From JAAFHI01 sp039793685 (GTDB lineage: Bacteria > Acidobacteriota > Blastocatellia > Chloracidobacteriales > Chloracidobacteriaceae), in NCBI GenBank assembly GCA_039793685.1, contig JBDRAL010000042.1, positions 1 through 64,000 of the forward strand: a stretch of DNA of 64,000 nucleotides, read 5' to 3'. A program made the translations under genes and the position numbers. A model generated the notes under the pieces. It had not been told where the DNA came from, did not search any database, and saw only the letters and a list, made by a program, of their open reading frames with translations. Below, in pieces: positions 51,199 through 60,577 of this stretch (positions are counted from its first letter, which is position 1; each line of letters opens with the position of its first letter).

Positions 51199-54190
51199 AC
51201 CGGCGGAAGTAGCGCGACGTGTCCACCGGGGTTTGCGTCCTGGAAGGTGAGCGCATGAGGATGGAATTTCGGCGAATCCGTTCGAACAGGTTCAGCGGCG
51301 GCGCGGTGGCGGCCACGGCGGTAACCAGAAACCGGAAACGCCGGATGGAGGGCAGGGCAATCCGGAACTGGAAGGTGACGCTTGCGCCGGGGGCGATCTG
51401 CGTGGCGACCGTCTGCCGCGAGCCGACGAGTCCGCCGGAACCGCAGGTCGCGCCGTCGGCGGAAACGAGCCGGAAGGGAACGGATGGCGGCGTCCCGTTC
51501 GCCTCGCGGAGTTCGACGACTTCGAAGCCAAGGTTGTAAAGCGTCGTCGCGCCGGTATTTGTGGCGACGGCGGTGACGAGGTAGTCGTTGGCGTAGCCCT
51601 GCGCGCCGCAGGTCGTCGGGACGATGACCGCCGACGTGGTGACGAGGCTGACCGACGCATTGACCGTCACGGAGGCATCCTGCGTGACCGAAATTGTCTG
51701 TCCGGCGACGGTAAAGCTGGCTGACCGCGCCGTGGTTGTCGGGTTGGAGGTGGCGGTGAACTGGACCGTGCCGGTGCCGGTCCCGTTCAGGACGCTGGCC
51801 GACAGCCAGTCGGGAAGCGTCCCGGCAACGGTCCACGGGCAGCCGGTTGGAGTGGTGACGGTCAGGGTGGTCGTTCCGCCGGAGGCCGGGAAGTTCGGCG
51901 CGGTCGGCGAGACGGTGAACGCACAGGCTGTGTCACCCAGAAGCCGGGCTATTCCTCCGCGCGGGACGCCGTCATATGTTTCGAAGTTTCCGCCGATGAG
52001 AATTCGCCCCGCCGAATCCTGGGTGATCGCGAAAACGCTTGCATTGTATGAGTACCGTCCCCCGGGGCCGGGATTCGCATTGAAAGAGGGGTCAGGCGTT
52101 CCGTTCAGGGAAAAGCGGGCGATTTTCTGGAATGGGTCACCGTAATAGGCATCGAATGTTCCACCAATGAGGAAACGGTTCGAGCGGTCGATGAAACTGG
52201 CCTGCGCCATGACATAAGTCGTTATCTGGAAATTGAAGGTTGAATCCGTGGAACCGTCAGTGTTCAGCCGGGTGACCGGTTTGTTCTCGACGTTAAAGTT
52301 ACCGGCCAGAAGGTATTTCCCGCTGTTCGGCTCGATGAGGACACGATTGACAATCGGGAAACTTGTCAGTCCGGAAGAAAAGGTCGTGTCGGAAGCCCCG
52401 GACGGCATCAATCGGACGATTCTGGTGCCGGGGATTCCGTTCATACCGGAAAAGTCGCCCGCGACAACCAGTCGGCCGGCCGTGTCGATGGCGATTGAGC
52501 GGATAAACGGTACGCCTTCGACGGTGGGGGCGAATCCGGTGTCCAGACTCCCGTTTTCATTCAAACGGGCGAGGCCCGGACGCGCAGCGGTGTCGATCGT
52601 GTTGAACACGCCACCCAGGATGACCCGGTTGGAGGCATCGCATTTGATGTCAAGGACCATCCCGTTGGCCCCATTGCCGGGGTCGAAAGTTGTGTCGAGG
52701 CTGCCGTCGGTGTTCAACCGCGCGATGCCCCGGCGACCGACGCCGTTGACGGCCCCGAAGCTGCCGCCGATAACGATCCGGCCCAGACGGTCGATGACCA
52801 CTGAACCGACCAGAAACACGGAGTAGCTTTTTCCGGTTTTACGATTGAAGAGGTTGTTCCCGGTGATGACCGGATTGAACGACGCATCCAGCGTTCCGTC
52901 CGGCAGGAGCCTTGCCAGACCGGTTCGGGAGGTATTTCCGACGCCGTCGAAGGTTCCCGCGACCAGAATGCGCCCGTTGGCGTCGATGGCGAGCGAAGCC
53001 GCCTGACCGAAATTTTTTAGAACGGGGGCGAATGTTGCGTCCAGCGCGCCATCGAGTCTGATCCGTCCCAGTCCGTTGCGCGGACTTCCGCCGAGGTTCA
53101 GAAATTGTCCCGTGACAACGATCCCGTTTCCGGCGTCCGAGGCAAGTCCGGAAACACTCCCGTCCGCGCCGGGGTTGAATCCCGAATCGAGCGCGCCGGT
53201 GGCGTCGAGCCGCGCGATGTTCTGGCGCGTACCGGTGTCGAAGTTGAAAACGCCCCCGCCCAGATACAGGCGGTCGGCGGCGTCAACGGCGCTGGCGAAA
53301 ATGTCGCCGCTTCCGAGCTGGAGATTTGTCGGGACGTACCCGGTATCGAGCGTTCCGTTGCTGTTGAGCCGGGCGATTTGCTGACGGGCGACACCGGCCA
53401 CGGTGGAAAAGATTCCCGTGATGAAGATTTTGCCCGTCGAATCAAGTTGAAGGGTACGAACATATTGATTCGGACCGTCGCCGGGATTGAATGAGGTGTC
53501 GAGAGTGCCATCGCCATTGATCCGGGCGACCCGTCGCCGGGGGGTAAAGTTGATGCCGGTAAATTCTCCGGCGATGAGGTAGCGGCCTTGTGAGTCGGTC
53601 CGGGCGGTGAATACGGTCCCGTCGGGCCGGGCCGTGAAGGTCGGGTCGTGGCTGCCGTCTGGGTTGAGGCGGGCAAGGAAGCTGAAGGTCGGATTCGAAC
53701 CGAAAAGTTGAAAGGAACCGCCGATGACAATCCGTTCGTTGGCGTCAACCACGGCGGTCTGGATGCTTCCGTTGACGGGGACGGGCGCGGTAAATCCGGT
53801 ATCGAGGCTGCCGTCGGCGTTGAGCCGGATCAGGCGCTCCCTTCCGAGAATGATCAGGCGTCCTGACGGGGACACCGCCAGAACCCCGAATGGACCTTGA
53901 AGGCTGGGTGAAGGGGTAAATCCCGTGTCAACCGTACCGTCGGTATTGAACCGGACCAACTGGTTTCTTGCCGTTCCGTCGATCAGCGTGAAATCACCCC
54001 AGACCAGCAGTTTGCCGTCCGGTTGCCGGAGGGTGCCGCGGGCCGATCCGCCGGACTGCGTCAGCATCGGTGCGAAACCGGTGTCGAGCGAAGCGGCGGT
54101 CTGGGCTTTTCCGGTGATGCCGAGCCAGCCGATGAGCGCGGCGAAGATGAAGAGTGAAACGGCAAGGTTCCTGAAAGACGGACAAATCAT
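51197..54190 (-). CDS. Secreted delta-60 repeat protein with BACON domain
   Basis: The 997-residue protein has a signal peptide (1-30). About 13-14 delta-60 repeats follow (residues 35-745), each containing the pattern VRFNTDGTVDTGF and ending in DGKLLVWGDF-type strands. These form beta-propellers. A BACON domain (about 750-830; TACAFTVSPTAPNFPASGG, GCPWTV) and a C-terminal 165-residue beta-domain come after it. Delta-60 proteins are large surface or secreted proteins of unknown role; BACON often binds carbohydrate or surface partners. The converging gene's terminator lies at its 3' end. Confidence 0.88.
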   Translation of the reverse strand: MICPSFRNLAVSLFIFAALIGWLGITGKAQTAASLDTGFAPMLTQSGGSARGTLRQPDGKLLVWGDFTLIDGTARNQLVRFNTDGTVDTGFTPSPSLQGPFGVLAVSPSGRLIILGRERLIRLNADGSLDTGFTAPVPVNGSIQTAVVDANERIVIGGSFQLFGSNPTFSFLARLNPDGSHDPTFTARPDGTVFTARTDSQGRYLIAGEFTGINFTPRRRVARINGDGTLDTSFNPGDGPNQYVRTLQLDSTGKIFITGIFSTVAGVARQQIARLNSNGTLDTGYVPTNLQLGSGDIFASAVDAADRLYLGGGVFNFDTGTRQNIARLDATGALDSGFNPGADGSVSGLASDAGNGIVVTGQFLNLGGSPRNGLGRIRLDGALDATFAPVLKNFGQAASLAIDANGRILVAGTFDGVGNTSRTGLARLLPDGTLDASFNPVITGNNLFNRKTGKSYSVFLVGSVVIDRLGRIVIGGSFGAVNGVGRRGIARLNTDGSLDTTFDPGNGANGMVLDIKCDASNRVILGGVFNTIDTAARPGLARLNENGSLDTGFAPTVEGVPFIRSIAIDTAGRLVVAGDFSGMNGIPGTRIVRLMPSGASDTTFSSGLTSFPIVNRVLIEPNSGKYLLAGNFNVENKPVTRLNTDGSTDSTFNFQITTYVMAQASFIDRSNRFLIGGTFDAYYGDPFQKIARFSLNGTPDPSFNANPGPGGRYSYNASVFAITQDSAGRILIGGNFETYDGVPRGGIARLLGDTACAFTVSPTAPNFPASGGTTTLTVTTPTGCPWTVAGTLPDWLSASVLNGTGTGTVQFTATSNPTTTARSASFTVAGQTISVTQDASVTVNASVSLVTTSAVIVPTTCGAQGYANDYLVTAVATNTGATTLYNLGFEVVELREANGTPPSVPFRLVSADGATCGSGGLVGSRQTVATQIAPGASVTFQFRIALPSIRRFRFLVTAVAATAPPLNLFERIRRNSILMRSPSRTQTPVDTSRYFRR

Positions 54191-54466
54191 GCGAAAGCGC
54201 TCCGGTGGCGGCGGTCGATTGAGGCTTAGGCGGTGAAGGTCGGTGACTTCATCCGGTGTTGAATGTTATGTTCCGAGCCTAGCGAAAGTTTTCGGGAAAA
54301 GGAAGTCTGCGCGGCTCCGCCGGGACGATTTCGGTGCCGTCGGCGTCCCGGATTTCGGATTGATTCGCGAAGGGGGATTGCTTTAGCCTGTTTTTGCTTT
54401 CATACGCGGCCCGCCGCCGTCCGGCGTGGGGCCGAACAGACTGACGCACTTGCCCCAAATACCGTT

Positions 54467-55366
54467 ATGTACCCCTTCAAGAACATCCTCTTCTGTACCG
54501 ATTTCTCGCCCCTGTCGCGTAGCCTGCTGAAGTACGCCGCGGCCTTCGCCCGTCACCATCAGGCGCGGCTTTACATCCTGAACGTCCAGGAATCGTCGCT
54601 CCCGCCGCAGGCGCTGCGGCTGTCGGAGCGCGCGCTCGCCGAAAACGGCTTTGAATGGCTCGTCGGCGTCCGCCGGGAACTCGAAGAAATCGCCGCTCAC
54701 GAAGTGTTGAAAGGTCTCGACGTCCACGTTCTGCTGACGGAAGGCGACCCGGCGGTCGAAATTCCGCGCATCGCCGCCGAAAAGGAAGTCGATCTGGTGA
54801 CGCTCGCGACCCAGCGGCGGGGTCTCCTCGACCGGGCGATGATGGGATCCACCGCGCTCGCCGTGCTTGAACACATCCACTGCCCCGTGCTGGTCGCGCG
54901 GCAGCCGGCGCACGATTTCGTCTATTACAAGGGCGCGGAAACGACCATCGCGCTCAACCGCGTGCTGTTTCCGACCGATTTTCAGGGTTTCGACGCCAAC
55001 GCCAAGGCGATGGCGATCAATCTGGCGAAGGAATACAACGCCAAGCTGACCGCGATGCATGCGCTGCACGTCGTCGTCGGATACATCCGGTCGGTCGCGT
55101 CGAGCCGCTCGGAGGACATCGAAGGCATTCTCCGGCGCGACGCGGCTGAAAAGCTCGACGCAATCAAGGCGGAAGCCGGTGGCGCGACGGTCGAAACCGT
55201 CCTGTCGGACGGCCGGCCCTACGAGGCGGTCATTCAGTACGCCACCGAACACGAAACCGACCTCATCGTGGTCGGCCTCGGCGAACGCCAGGCCGGCAAC
55301 AAGGTCGGTCACAACACCGAACGGATCGTCCGCGAAACGCCGTGCCCGGTGTTGATTGTCCCGTAA
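54467..55366 (+). CDS. Tandem universal stress protein (UspA domains x2)
   Basis: The 299-residue product starts at the ATG at 54467 (MYPFKNILFCTDFSPLSRSL); an upstream frame extension has no support. Two UspA domains follow each other (1-145 and 160-299). Each ends with the ATP-binding G-rich loop region: GLLDRAMMGSTALAVLEH and CPVLVAR in the first, GERQAGNKVGHNTERIVR and CPVLIVP in the second. Universal stress proteins bind ATP or nucleotides and help survival under stress. The two domains would form an internal dimer. Confidence 0.9.
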   Translation: MYPFKNILFCTDFSPLSRSLLKYAAAFARHHQARLYILNVQESSLPPQALRLSERALAENGFEWLVGVRRELEEIAAHEVLKGLDVHVLLTEGDPAVEIPRIAAEKEVDLVTLATQRRGLLDRAMMGSTALAVLEHIHCPVLVARQPAHDFVYYKGAETTIALNRVLFPTDFQGFDANAKAMAINLAKEYNAKLTAMHALHVVVGYIRSVASSRSEDIEGILRRDAAEKLDAIKAEAGGATVETVLSDGRPYEAVIQYATEHETDLIVVGLGERQAGNKVGHNTERIVRETPCPVLIVP

Positions 55367-55371
55367 CCATT

Positions 55372-55654
55372 TTCGATTGAAGATTTTCGATTTTCGATTG
55401 CAACTTTCGATTGCGACAATTCACACGGCCGGTCCGGCTGAATTCAAAATCGAAAATCTTCAATCCAAAAATCGAAAATTCCGACACGGGGCCGGTTCGG
55501 CCCGATTCGAAATCGAACTTGGCGCTTTTGAATCGAACGTAACGTTCCTGAATCGAACCTGGCGTTTTGAAATCGGACTTGGCGCTTTTGAAATTGAATC
55601 TGGCCGACTTCAAAATCGAAAATCTTCAATCCAAAAATCGAAAATTCCGAAAGG
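55372..55654. repeat. Minisatellite between two identical 42-bp direct repeats, plus AATCGAA arrays
   Basis: Positions 55443-55484 and 55609-55650 are identical 42-bp direct repeats built from AATCGAA/AATCTTC/AATCCAA heptamers. Between them stand five units of 16-21 bp, starting at 55509, 55530, 55550, 55569 and 55590, with pattern GAATCGAACTTGGCGCTTTT. At 55372-55425 the complementary GATTTTCGATT arrays appear. The ATG of the TldD gene is 14 bases beyond the last repeat. Confidence 0.9.
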
Positions 55655-55663
55655 TTCCCTTTG

Positions 55664-57412
55664 ATGCCCCATCGTCGTCGTCTCCTCTGTTTCTTCTGCC
55701 TGGTTTTGTTGTTGAGCGTGGGATTCGGAGGCGGCGGCGCGTTGCGCGTCGCGGCCGATGGCCGGAACGGGGCAAAAACCGCCCCGCCGGTCGCCAAAAG
55801 CGTGGTCCTGACGGCGCTGGAGGAAGAACTCAAGCGCGCGCAGACCATTCTCAAGGCCAAAAGCGAACAGCCGCCCTATTTCATCAGCTACTACGTCACG
55901 GATTCCGACTCGATGAGCGTGACGGGCGAGTTCGGCGCGATCCGGTCGTCGGATTCCAACCGCATCCGGCTGCTCGACGTGGACGTGCGGGTCGGCGATT
56001 ACCAGTTCGACAACACGCATCCGATTCGCGGTTACGGCTTTTTCACGCCGTCGCGCTCGATTCCAATTCCGCTCGAAGACGACCTCGACGCGCTGAAAAG
56101 CACGATCTGGCTCGAAACCGACCGGCGGTACAAGGCGGCGGTCGAACGGCTCATTCAGGTAAAGGCCAATCAGGCGGTCAAGGTCGAGGAAGAAGACAAA
56201 TCGGCCGATTTCACCCGCGAAACGCCGAGCGCGACCCTGCTGCCGACCGTCGCGGCGGGCGTGGACCGGAAGGCGTGGGAAACGCGCGTCAAGGCCCTGT
56301 CGGCCTACTTCCGGCAGTTTCCCGACATTCTCGATTCCAACGTCAGCTTCTTCGCCGAATCGTCGAACCGCTTTCTGGTGACGAGCGAGGGCACGTCCCT
56401 CCAGCACGGCTCGAACGAGGCCCGCGTCGTCATCGTCGCTCAGACGCGCGCCAGTGACGGGATGGATCTCTATCGTTATGAAGTCTTTGCGGCCCGGACC
56501 GCCGACCGGCTGCCGTCCGACGCGGAACTGACCAAAACGATGGAAAAGATGGTCACCGACCTCAAGGCGCTCAAGGCCGCGCCGGTCGTCGAGCCGTACA
56601 CCGGTCCGGCCATCCTCTCCGGGCGCGCCGCCGGGGTGTTTTTCCACGAAATTTTCGGCCACCGGATCGAAGGCCAGCGCCAGAAGGGCGACGACGAAGG
56701 CCAGACCTTCACCAAGAAGATCAATCAGGCCATCCTGCCGGAGTTCATTTCGGTTTTCGACGACCCGACGCTCGAAAAAATCGGCGACACCGACCTCAAC
56801 GGGTTTTACAAGTTTGACGACGAGGGCGTCCCCGCCCAGCGCGTGAAGGTCGTCGAAGGCGGCGTCTTGCGGAACTTCCTCATGTCGCGCCTGCCGATTC
56901 AGGGCTTCGACAAATCGAACGGCCACGGACGCAAGTCGCCGGGCTTCCGTCCCGCCGGACGCCAGGGCAACCTCATCGTCGAGGCGTCGAAGACGGTTCC
57001 AGAAGCCGAACTCCGGAAAATGCTCATCGCCGAGTGCAAAAAGCAGGGCAAGCCGTTCGGGCTGATCTTTCAGGACATCTCCGGCGGCTTCACGATGACC
57101 ACCCGCAACGCCCCGCAGGCGTTTCAGGTGACGCCGATCATGGTTTATCGCGTCTACACCGACGGTCGCCCGGATGAACTCGTCCGCGGCGTGGACCTCG
57201 TCGGGACGCCGCTCATCTCCTTCAGCAAGATCATCGCCTGTAGCGACCGCCCGGAAGTCTTCAACGGAATGTGCGGCGCAGAATCGGGATGGGTCCCGGT
57301 GTCGGCGGTGTCGCCGAGCGTGCTGACGGCGCAGATCGAAATCCAGAAAAAGCCGAAATCGTCCGAGCGCCTGCCGATTCTCCCCCCGCCCGACGCGACG
57401 GAGAAGAAGTAA
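55664..57412 (+). CDS. tldD: Secreted TldD-like metallopeptidase
   Basis: The 582-residue protein has a signal peptide (1-32), unlike E. coli TldD, which is cytosolic. The TldD/PmbA fold follows, with the zinc motif HEIFGH (His328, Glu329, His333) in GVFFHEIFGHRIEGQRQ and the conserved region SNGHGRKSPGFRPAGRQGN. TldD-TldE complexes cleave unfolded peptides, for example in microcin B17 maturation and CcdA degradation. An 82-base gap leads to the second family member, so the two form an operon. Confidence 0.88.
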   Translation: MPHRRRLLCFFCLVLLLSVGFGGGGALRVAADGRNGAKTAPPVAKSVVLTALEEELKRAQTILKAKSEQPPYFISYYVTDSDSMSVTGEFGAIRSSDSNRIRLLDVDVRVGDYQFDNTHPIRGYGFFTPSRSIPIPLEDDLDALKSTIWLETDRRYKAAVERLIQVKANQAVKVEEEDKSADFTRETPSATLLPTVAAGVDRKAWETRVKALSAYFRQFPDILDSNVSFFAESSNRFLVTSEGTSLQHGSNEARVVIVAQTRASDGMDLYRYEVFAARTADRLPSDAELTKTMEKMVTDLKALKAAPVVEPYTGPAILSGRAAGVFFHEIFGHRIEGQRQKGDDEGQTFTKKINQAILPEFISVFDDPTLEKIGDTDLNGFYKFDDEGVPAQRVKVVEGGVLRNFLMSRLPIQGFDKSNGHGRKSPGFRPAGRQGNLIVEASKTVPEAELRKMLIAECKKQGKPFGLIFQDISGGFTMTTRNAPQAFQVTPIMVYRVYTDGRPDELVRGVDLVGTPLISFSKIIACSDRPEVFNGMCGAESGWVPVSAVSPSVLTAQIEIQKKPKSSERLPILPPPDATEKK

Positions 57413-57494
57413 CAACCCCGGAGACAGCCCTCCCTGACGGTCAGGCTGCCGTTTCTGGTGGTGGGTTACCGTTTTTAATGTTCTGAATCTGGAA

Positions 57495-59186
57495 ATGCCC
57501 GTGACAAAACTTCGCCTGCTGGTTTTTGCCCTCTGTTTTTCGCTCGTTGCCGTCGCGCCGGTCCGGTTCGTCCGGGCGGAAGGCTCGCCCGCGTCCGCCG
57601 CGACCGTGCCCGCCGATGACGTCGTTTTCCGCGCGACGCAGGATGAACTCGCCCGCGCCGTCGGCGAACTTCAACTCAAGGACTTCGCCAAGCCGTATTT
57701 CGTTGAGTACACGGTACTTGAAAGCGAAGGCTGCGCCGTCACCGGGACGTTCGGGGCGATTGTCAACGCGTCGTCGGGACGCGGCCGGACGCTCCTCACG
57801 CAGATTCGCGTCGGCGATTACGTCTTCGACAACACGGAATTCGCCGGGCCGTCGATCATTCCGACCTCGATGGTGGAAGACGAGGACTATTTCGCCCTGC
57901 GCCGCGACATCTGGCTGGCGAGCGACGGGGCCTACAAGCAGGCCGTCGAATCGCTCGCGGCGAAGAAAGCCTACGTTCAGAACCGCACCCAGAAGGAAAA
58001 CATCCCGGACTTTTCAAAGGAAAAGCCGACCGTCGCCGTTGCGCCGAAGGTGTCGCTGAGTTTTGACCAGGCGGCGTGGGAGGCCAAAATCCGGACGTGG
58101 TCGGCGCTGTTCCGCAATTACCCGGAAATTCAGGAATCGAGCGTGACGTTCCGTTCGACGGCGGCGAACAAGTACCTCGTGAACAGCGAGGGAACGCGCA
58201 TCCGTCAGCCGTTCCGCTACATGTCGGTGGACGCCCGCGCGTCGGTGCAGGCGGCGGACGGCATGTCGCTGCAACTTTCCACATCGTTCCGGGTGAACGA
58301 CCCGGCGGATTTTCCCTCCGACGCCGAAGTCGAGGCGGGCATCCGGGATATGGCGAAAAACCTGATTGCGCTGCGCGCCGCGCCGGTCATCAGCGAGCAT
58401 TACGTCGGCCCGGTCCTGCTCGCCGCGCCCGCCGCCGCCGAATTCGTGGACAACTACCTCGCGTCGGAACTTTCGGGGCAGCGTCCGTCGCTCATCGAGC
58501 AGGAGCGCAGTGAGGGAACGCAGTTTTCCGAACGCCTCAATCGCCGCGTATTACCTTTATTTCTCAATGTTTACGATGATCCGACCCAGACGACCTTCAA
58601 CGGGAAAAAGCTTTTCGGGGCGTATGAGACCGACGATCAGGGCATTCCAGCCCAGCGCGTGTCGCTCATCGAGCAGGGAATTCTGAAGGGGCTGCTGATG
58701 TCGCGGCGCCCGCGCAAGAACATGGGCAATTCGAACGGCCACGGCCGGCTTGGCGGTTCGGCGGGAGTGTCCGCGCAGTACGGCAACCTGTTCGTAACCG
58801 CGACCGAGGGCAAGACGGACGAGGAACTCAAGGCGCAGCTCATCTCCCTCTGTCGGCTGCAAAATCTGGAATACGGGATTCTCATCCGCTCGGTGGACGG
58901 ACAGGGCGATCCGCTGATGGCCTACAAGGTTTACGTCAAGGACGGTCGCGAGGAACTGTTCCGCAGCGCGACGCTCGGCGAGTTTTCGGTCCGGGCGATG
59001 AAGAACGAAATTCTCGCGGCGGGCAAAACGCCGACCGTCACCAACTACATTGCGGGGCGCGGTTTTCCCATCGGCTACACGATTGTCGCTCCGGCGATGC
59101 TGGTCGAGGAACTTGAACTCAAGCCGCCGACCGGCACGACGCAGAAGCCACTGCTGCTGACGCACCCGTATTTCGATAAAAAGTAG
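57495..59186 (+). CDS. Secreted TldE/PmbA-like partner without zinc motif
   Basis: The 563-residue protein has a signal peptide (1-31; MPVTKLRLLVFALCFSLVAV, then APVRFVRAEG). It is collinear with the preceding TldD-like protein (similar GDYxFDNT, VYDDPT and SNGHGRLGG segments). At the zinc site the motif is replaced by FVDNYLASELSGQR, so no HExxH remains. This matches the TldD (active) plus TldE (inactive) arrangement of the E. coli protease, here both exported. Confidence 0.85.
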   Translation: MPVTKLRLLVFALCFSLVAVAPVRFVRAEGSPASAATVPADDVVFRATQDELARAVGELQLKDFAKPYFVEYTVLESEGCAVTGTFGAIVNASSGRGRTLLTQIRVGDYVFDNTEFAGPSIIPTSMVEDEDYFALRRDIWLASDGAYKQAVESLAAKKAYVQNRTQKENIPDFSKEKPTVAVAPKVSLSFDQAAWEAKIRTWSALFRNYPEIQESSVTFRSTAANKYLVNSEGTRIRQPFRYMSVDARASVQAADGMSLQLSTSFRVNDPADFPSDAEVEAGIRDMAKNLIALRAAPVISEHYVGPVLLAAPAAAEFVDNYLASELSGQRPSLIEQERSEGTQFSERLNRRVLPLFLNVYDDPTQTTFNGKKLFGAYETDDQGIPAQRVSLIEQGILKGLLMSRRPRKNMGNSNGHGRLGGSAGVSAQYGNLFVTATEGKTDEELKAQLISLCRLQNLEYGILIRSVDGQGDPLMAYKVYVKDGREELFRSATLGEFSVRAMKNEILAAGKTPTVTNYIAGRGFPIGYTIVAPAMLVEELELKPPTGTTQKPLLLTHPYFDKK

Positions 59187-59372
59187 AAAAAAAGTCTGGA
59201 GTCTGGAGTCGAGAGTCTGGAGTCAAGAAAAGAGTCGGAGTTTGGAAACTGGCGGAATCGAGACTTTTCATTCCTCGTCTTCAGCCTCAAACTTTCTTTT
59301 CGACTCCGGATTTTCCCTAGTCTCCTTGTTTTTGTTTTGACTCCAGACTCTCGACTCCAGACTCCAGACTAA
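59187..59372. repeat. AGTCTGG / GACTCCA inverted heptamer arrays
   Basis: AGTCTGG, AGTCTGG, AGTCGAG, AGTCTGG, AGTC begins 8 bases after the TldE-like stop (59194-59224). The complementary GACTCCA, GACTCTC, GACTCCA, GACTCCA, GACT lies at 59338-59369. The intermediate 110 bases are AT-richer and hold no gene. The architecture is the same as at 7198-7327. Confidence 0.9.
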
Positions 59373-59391
59373 AAACACCGGGTTTTAAAAA

Positions 59392-60054
59392 ATGAAGGCA
59401 TTTTCCGACTTTGCGGCCGTCGTTTTCGACATGGACGGCCTCCTCATCGACACCGAGACGATTTACTGCATGTCGTGGCAAAAGGCGGCGGCGGACTGCG
59501 GTTTCGAGATTACGCGGGAGTTCTACCAGAATCTGGTCGGGCGCTCGCGGGCGGACGCGCTCCAGCGGACGCTCGACGAGTTCGGCGACCTGATTCCAAT
59601 GCCGAAGTTCGGGGAACTGGTTCGGCACTATGAAAAGGTCTGTTTTGAAGAGGAGCCGATTGTCGTGAAGGCGGGGGCGTGGGACATGATCGCCGCCGTG
59701 GACGCCGCCGGGTTGAAAAAGGCGGTGGCGACCTCGACGCACCGGGTGAACGCCGCGCCGCGGCTCGTCCGGACGGGGCTGGGGGAGCGATTCGAAACGG
59801 TGGTGTGCGGCGATGAAGTCGTGAATCCGAAGCCCGCGCCCGATTTGTACCTTGCGGCGTGCCGGGCCTTAAACGTTGATCCAAAAGATGTTCTGGCGTT
59901 CGAGGATTCCGAGCCGGGGATTCAGGCGGCTTCGGCGGCGGGCGTGACGGTCATCGCCGTGCCCGATTTCAAGCCGCCCGCGCCGGAAATCGCGGAACTG
60001 GCGTGGCGGGTGATGCCGTCACTTGTCGCGGCGCGTGAATTTCTGGCCGGATGA
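59392..60054 (+). CDS. HAD-superfamily phosphatase (beta-phosphoglucomutase-like)
   Basis: The 220-residue protein has HAD motif I FDMDGLLIDTE with nucleophile Asp and general acid Asp, motif II VATSTHR, motif III lysine NPKPAP and motif IV FEDSEPGIQAA. The helical cap is C1-type (phosphoglucomutase/DOG phosphatase subfamily). It would dephosphorylate small sugar phosphates or isomerise them; the substrate is unknown. The gene overlaps the next minus-strand gene by 36 bases at the 3' ends. Confidence 0.9.
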   Translation: MKAFSDFAAVVFDMDGLLIDTETIYCMSWQKAAADCGFEITREFYQNLVGRSRADALQRTLDEFGDLIPMPKFGELVRHYEKVCFEEEPIVVKAGAWDMIAAVDAAGLKKAVATSTHRVNAAPRLVRTGLGERFETVVCGDEVVNPKPAPDLYLAACRALNVDPKDVLAFEDSEPGIQAASAAGVTVIAVPDFKPPAPEIAELAWRVMPSLVAAREFLAG

Positions 60055-60516
60055 CGGCGGCGGTTGCGGCGGGCGCGGCGAATAACCTCCCCCGAGGTAG
60101 ACCACCAGCAGAACGACGCCGAGGGCGAGCGCGCCGAGAACGGCGTATTTCAGATTGCCCGCGCCGGGGTCCTGAAACAGGACGGACAGAAATACCATTC
60201 CCACGACGCCGAGGATGAACATTCCGATCCAGAATGTCCGTCCGCTGGCGATGAGAAACGGGTTGCTGTTCATCGGCGAATCGTCGTCTCCCAGCGCTGA
60301 CTGGGTTTCACGGAGCCGTTCGTTCATCTGACGGAAATATTCGGCGCGGTTCCAGTCATGTACCGAGGGCTGCACGGGCGGCGGCTCCGGCGGCGGGGCG
60401 ACCGCCAGGCAGCGGGCGCAGAAACTGGTGGCCGGGTTGAAGGCATCCGCCTTCTGGCAAAACGGACAATATTGCGGGGATGGCTGGTTCACGATAGAAA
60501 ACGTCGGTTCGGGCAT
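60019..60516 (-). CDS. Zinc-ribbon protein with two membrane segments
   Basis: The 165-residue product starts at the ATG at 60516 (MPEPTFSIVNQPSPQ). A zinc ribbon occupies 15-40 (YCPFCQKADAFNPATSFCARC). A polar, charged stretch follows, then two hydrophobic segments (about 92-112, 122-142) and a proline-rich tail. It is like other small membrane-anchored ribbon proteins of unknown role. Its 3' end overlaps the HAD gene by 36 bases. Confidence 0.65.
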   Translation of the reverse strand: MPEPTFSIVNQPSPQYCPFCQKADAFNPATSFCARCLAVAPPPEPPPVQPSVHDWNRAEYFRQMNERLRETQSALGDDDSPMNSNPFLIASGRTFWIGMFILGVVGMVFLSVLFQDPGAGNLKYAVLGALALGVVLLVVYLGGGYSPRPPQPPPSSGQKFTRRDK

Positions 60517-60577
60517 CGCGTACCCGGTGCGCCGCACCAGAAATCGCACAATGCAATTTTATTTGGAGAAGGAAGCC

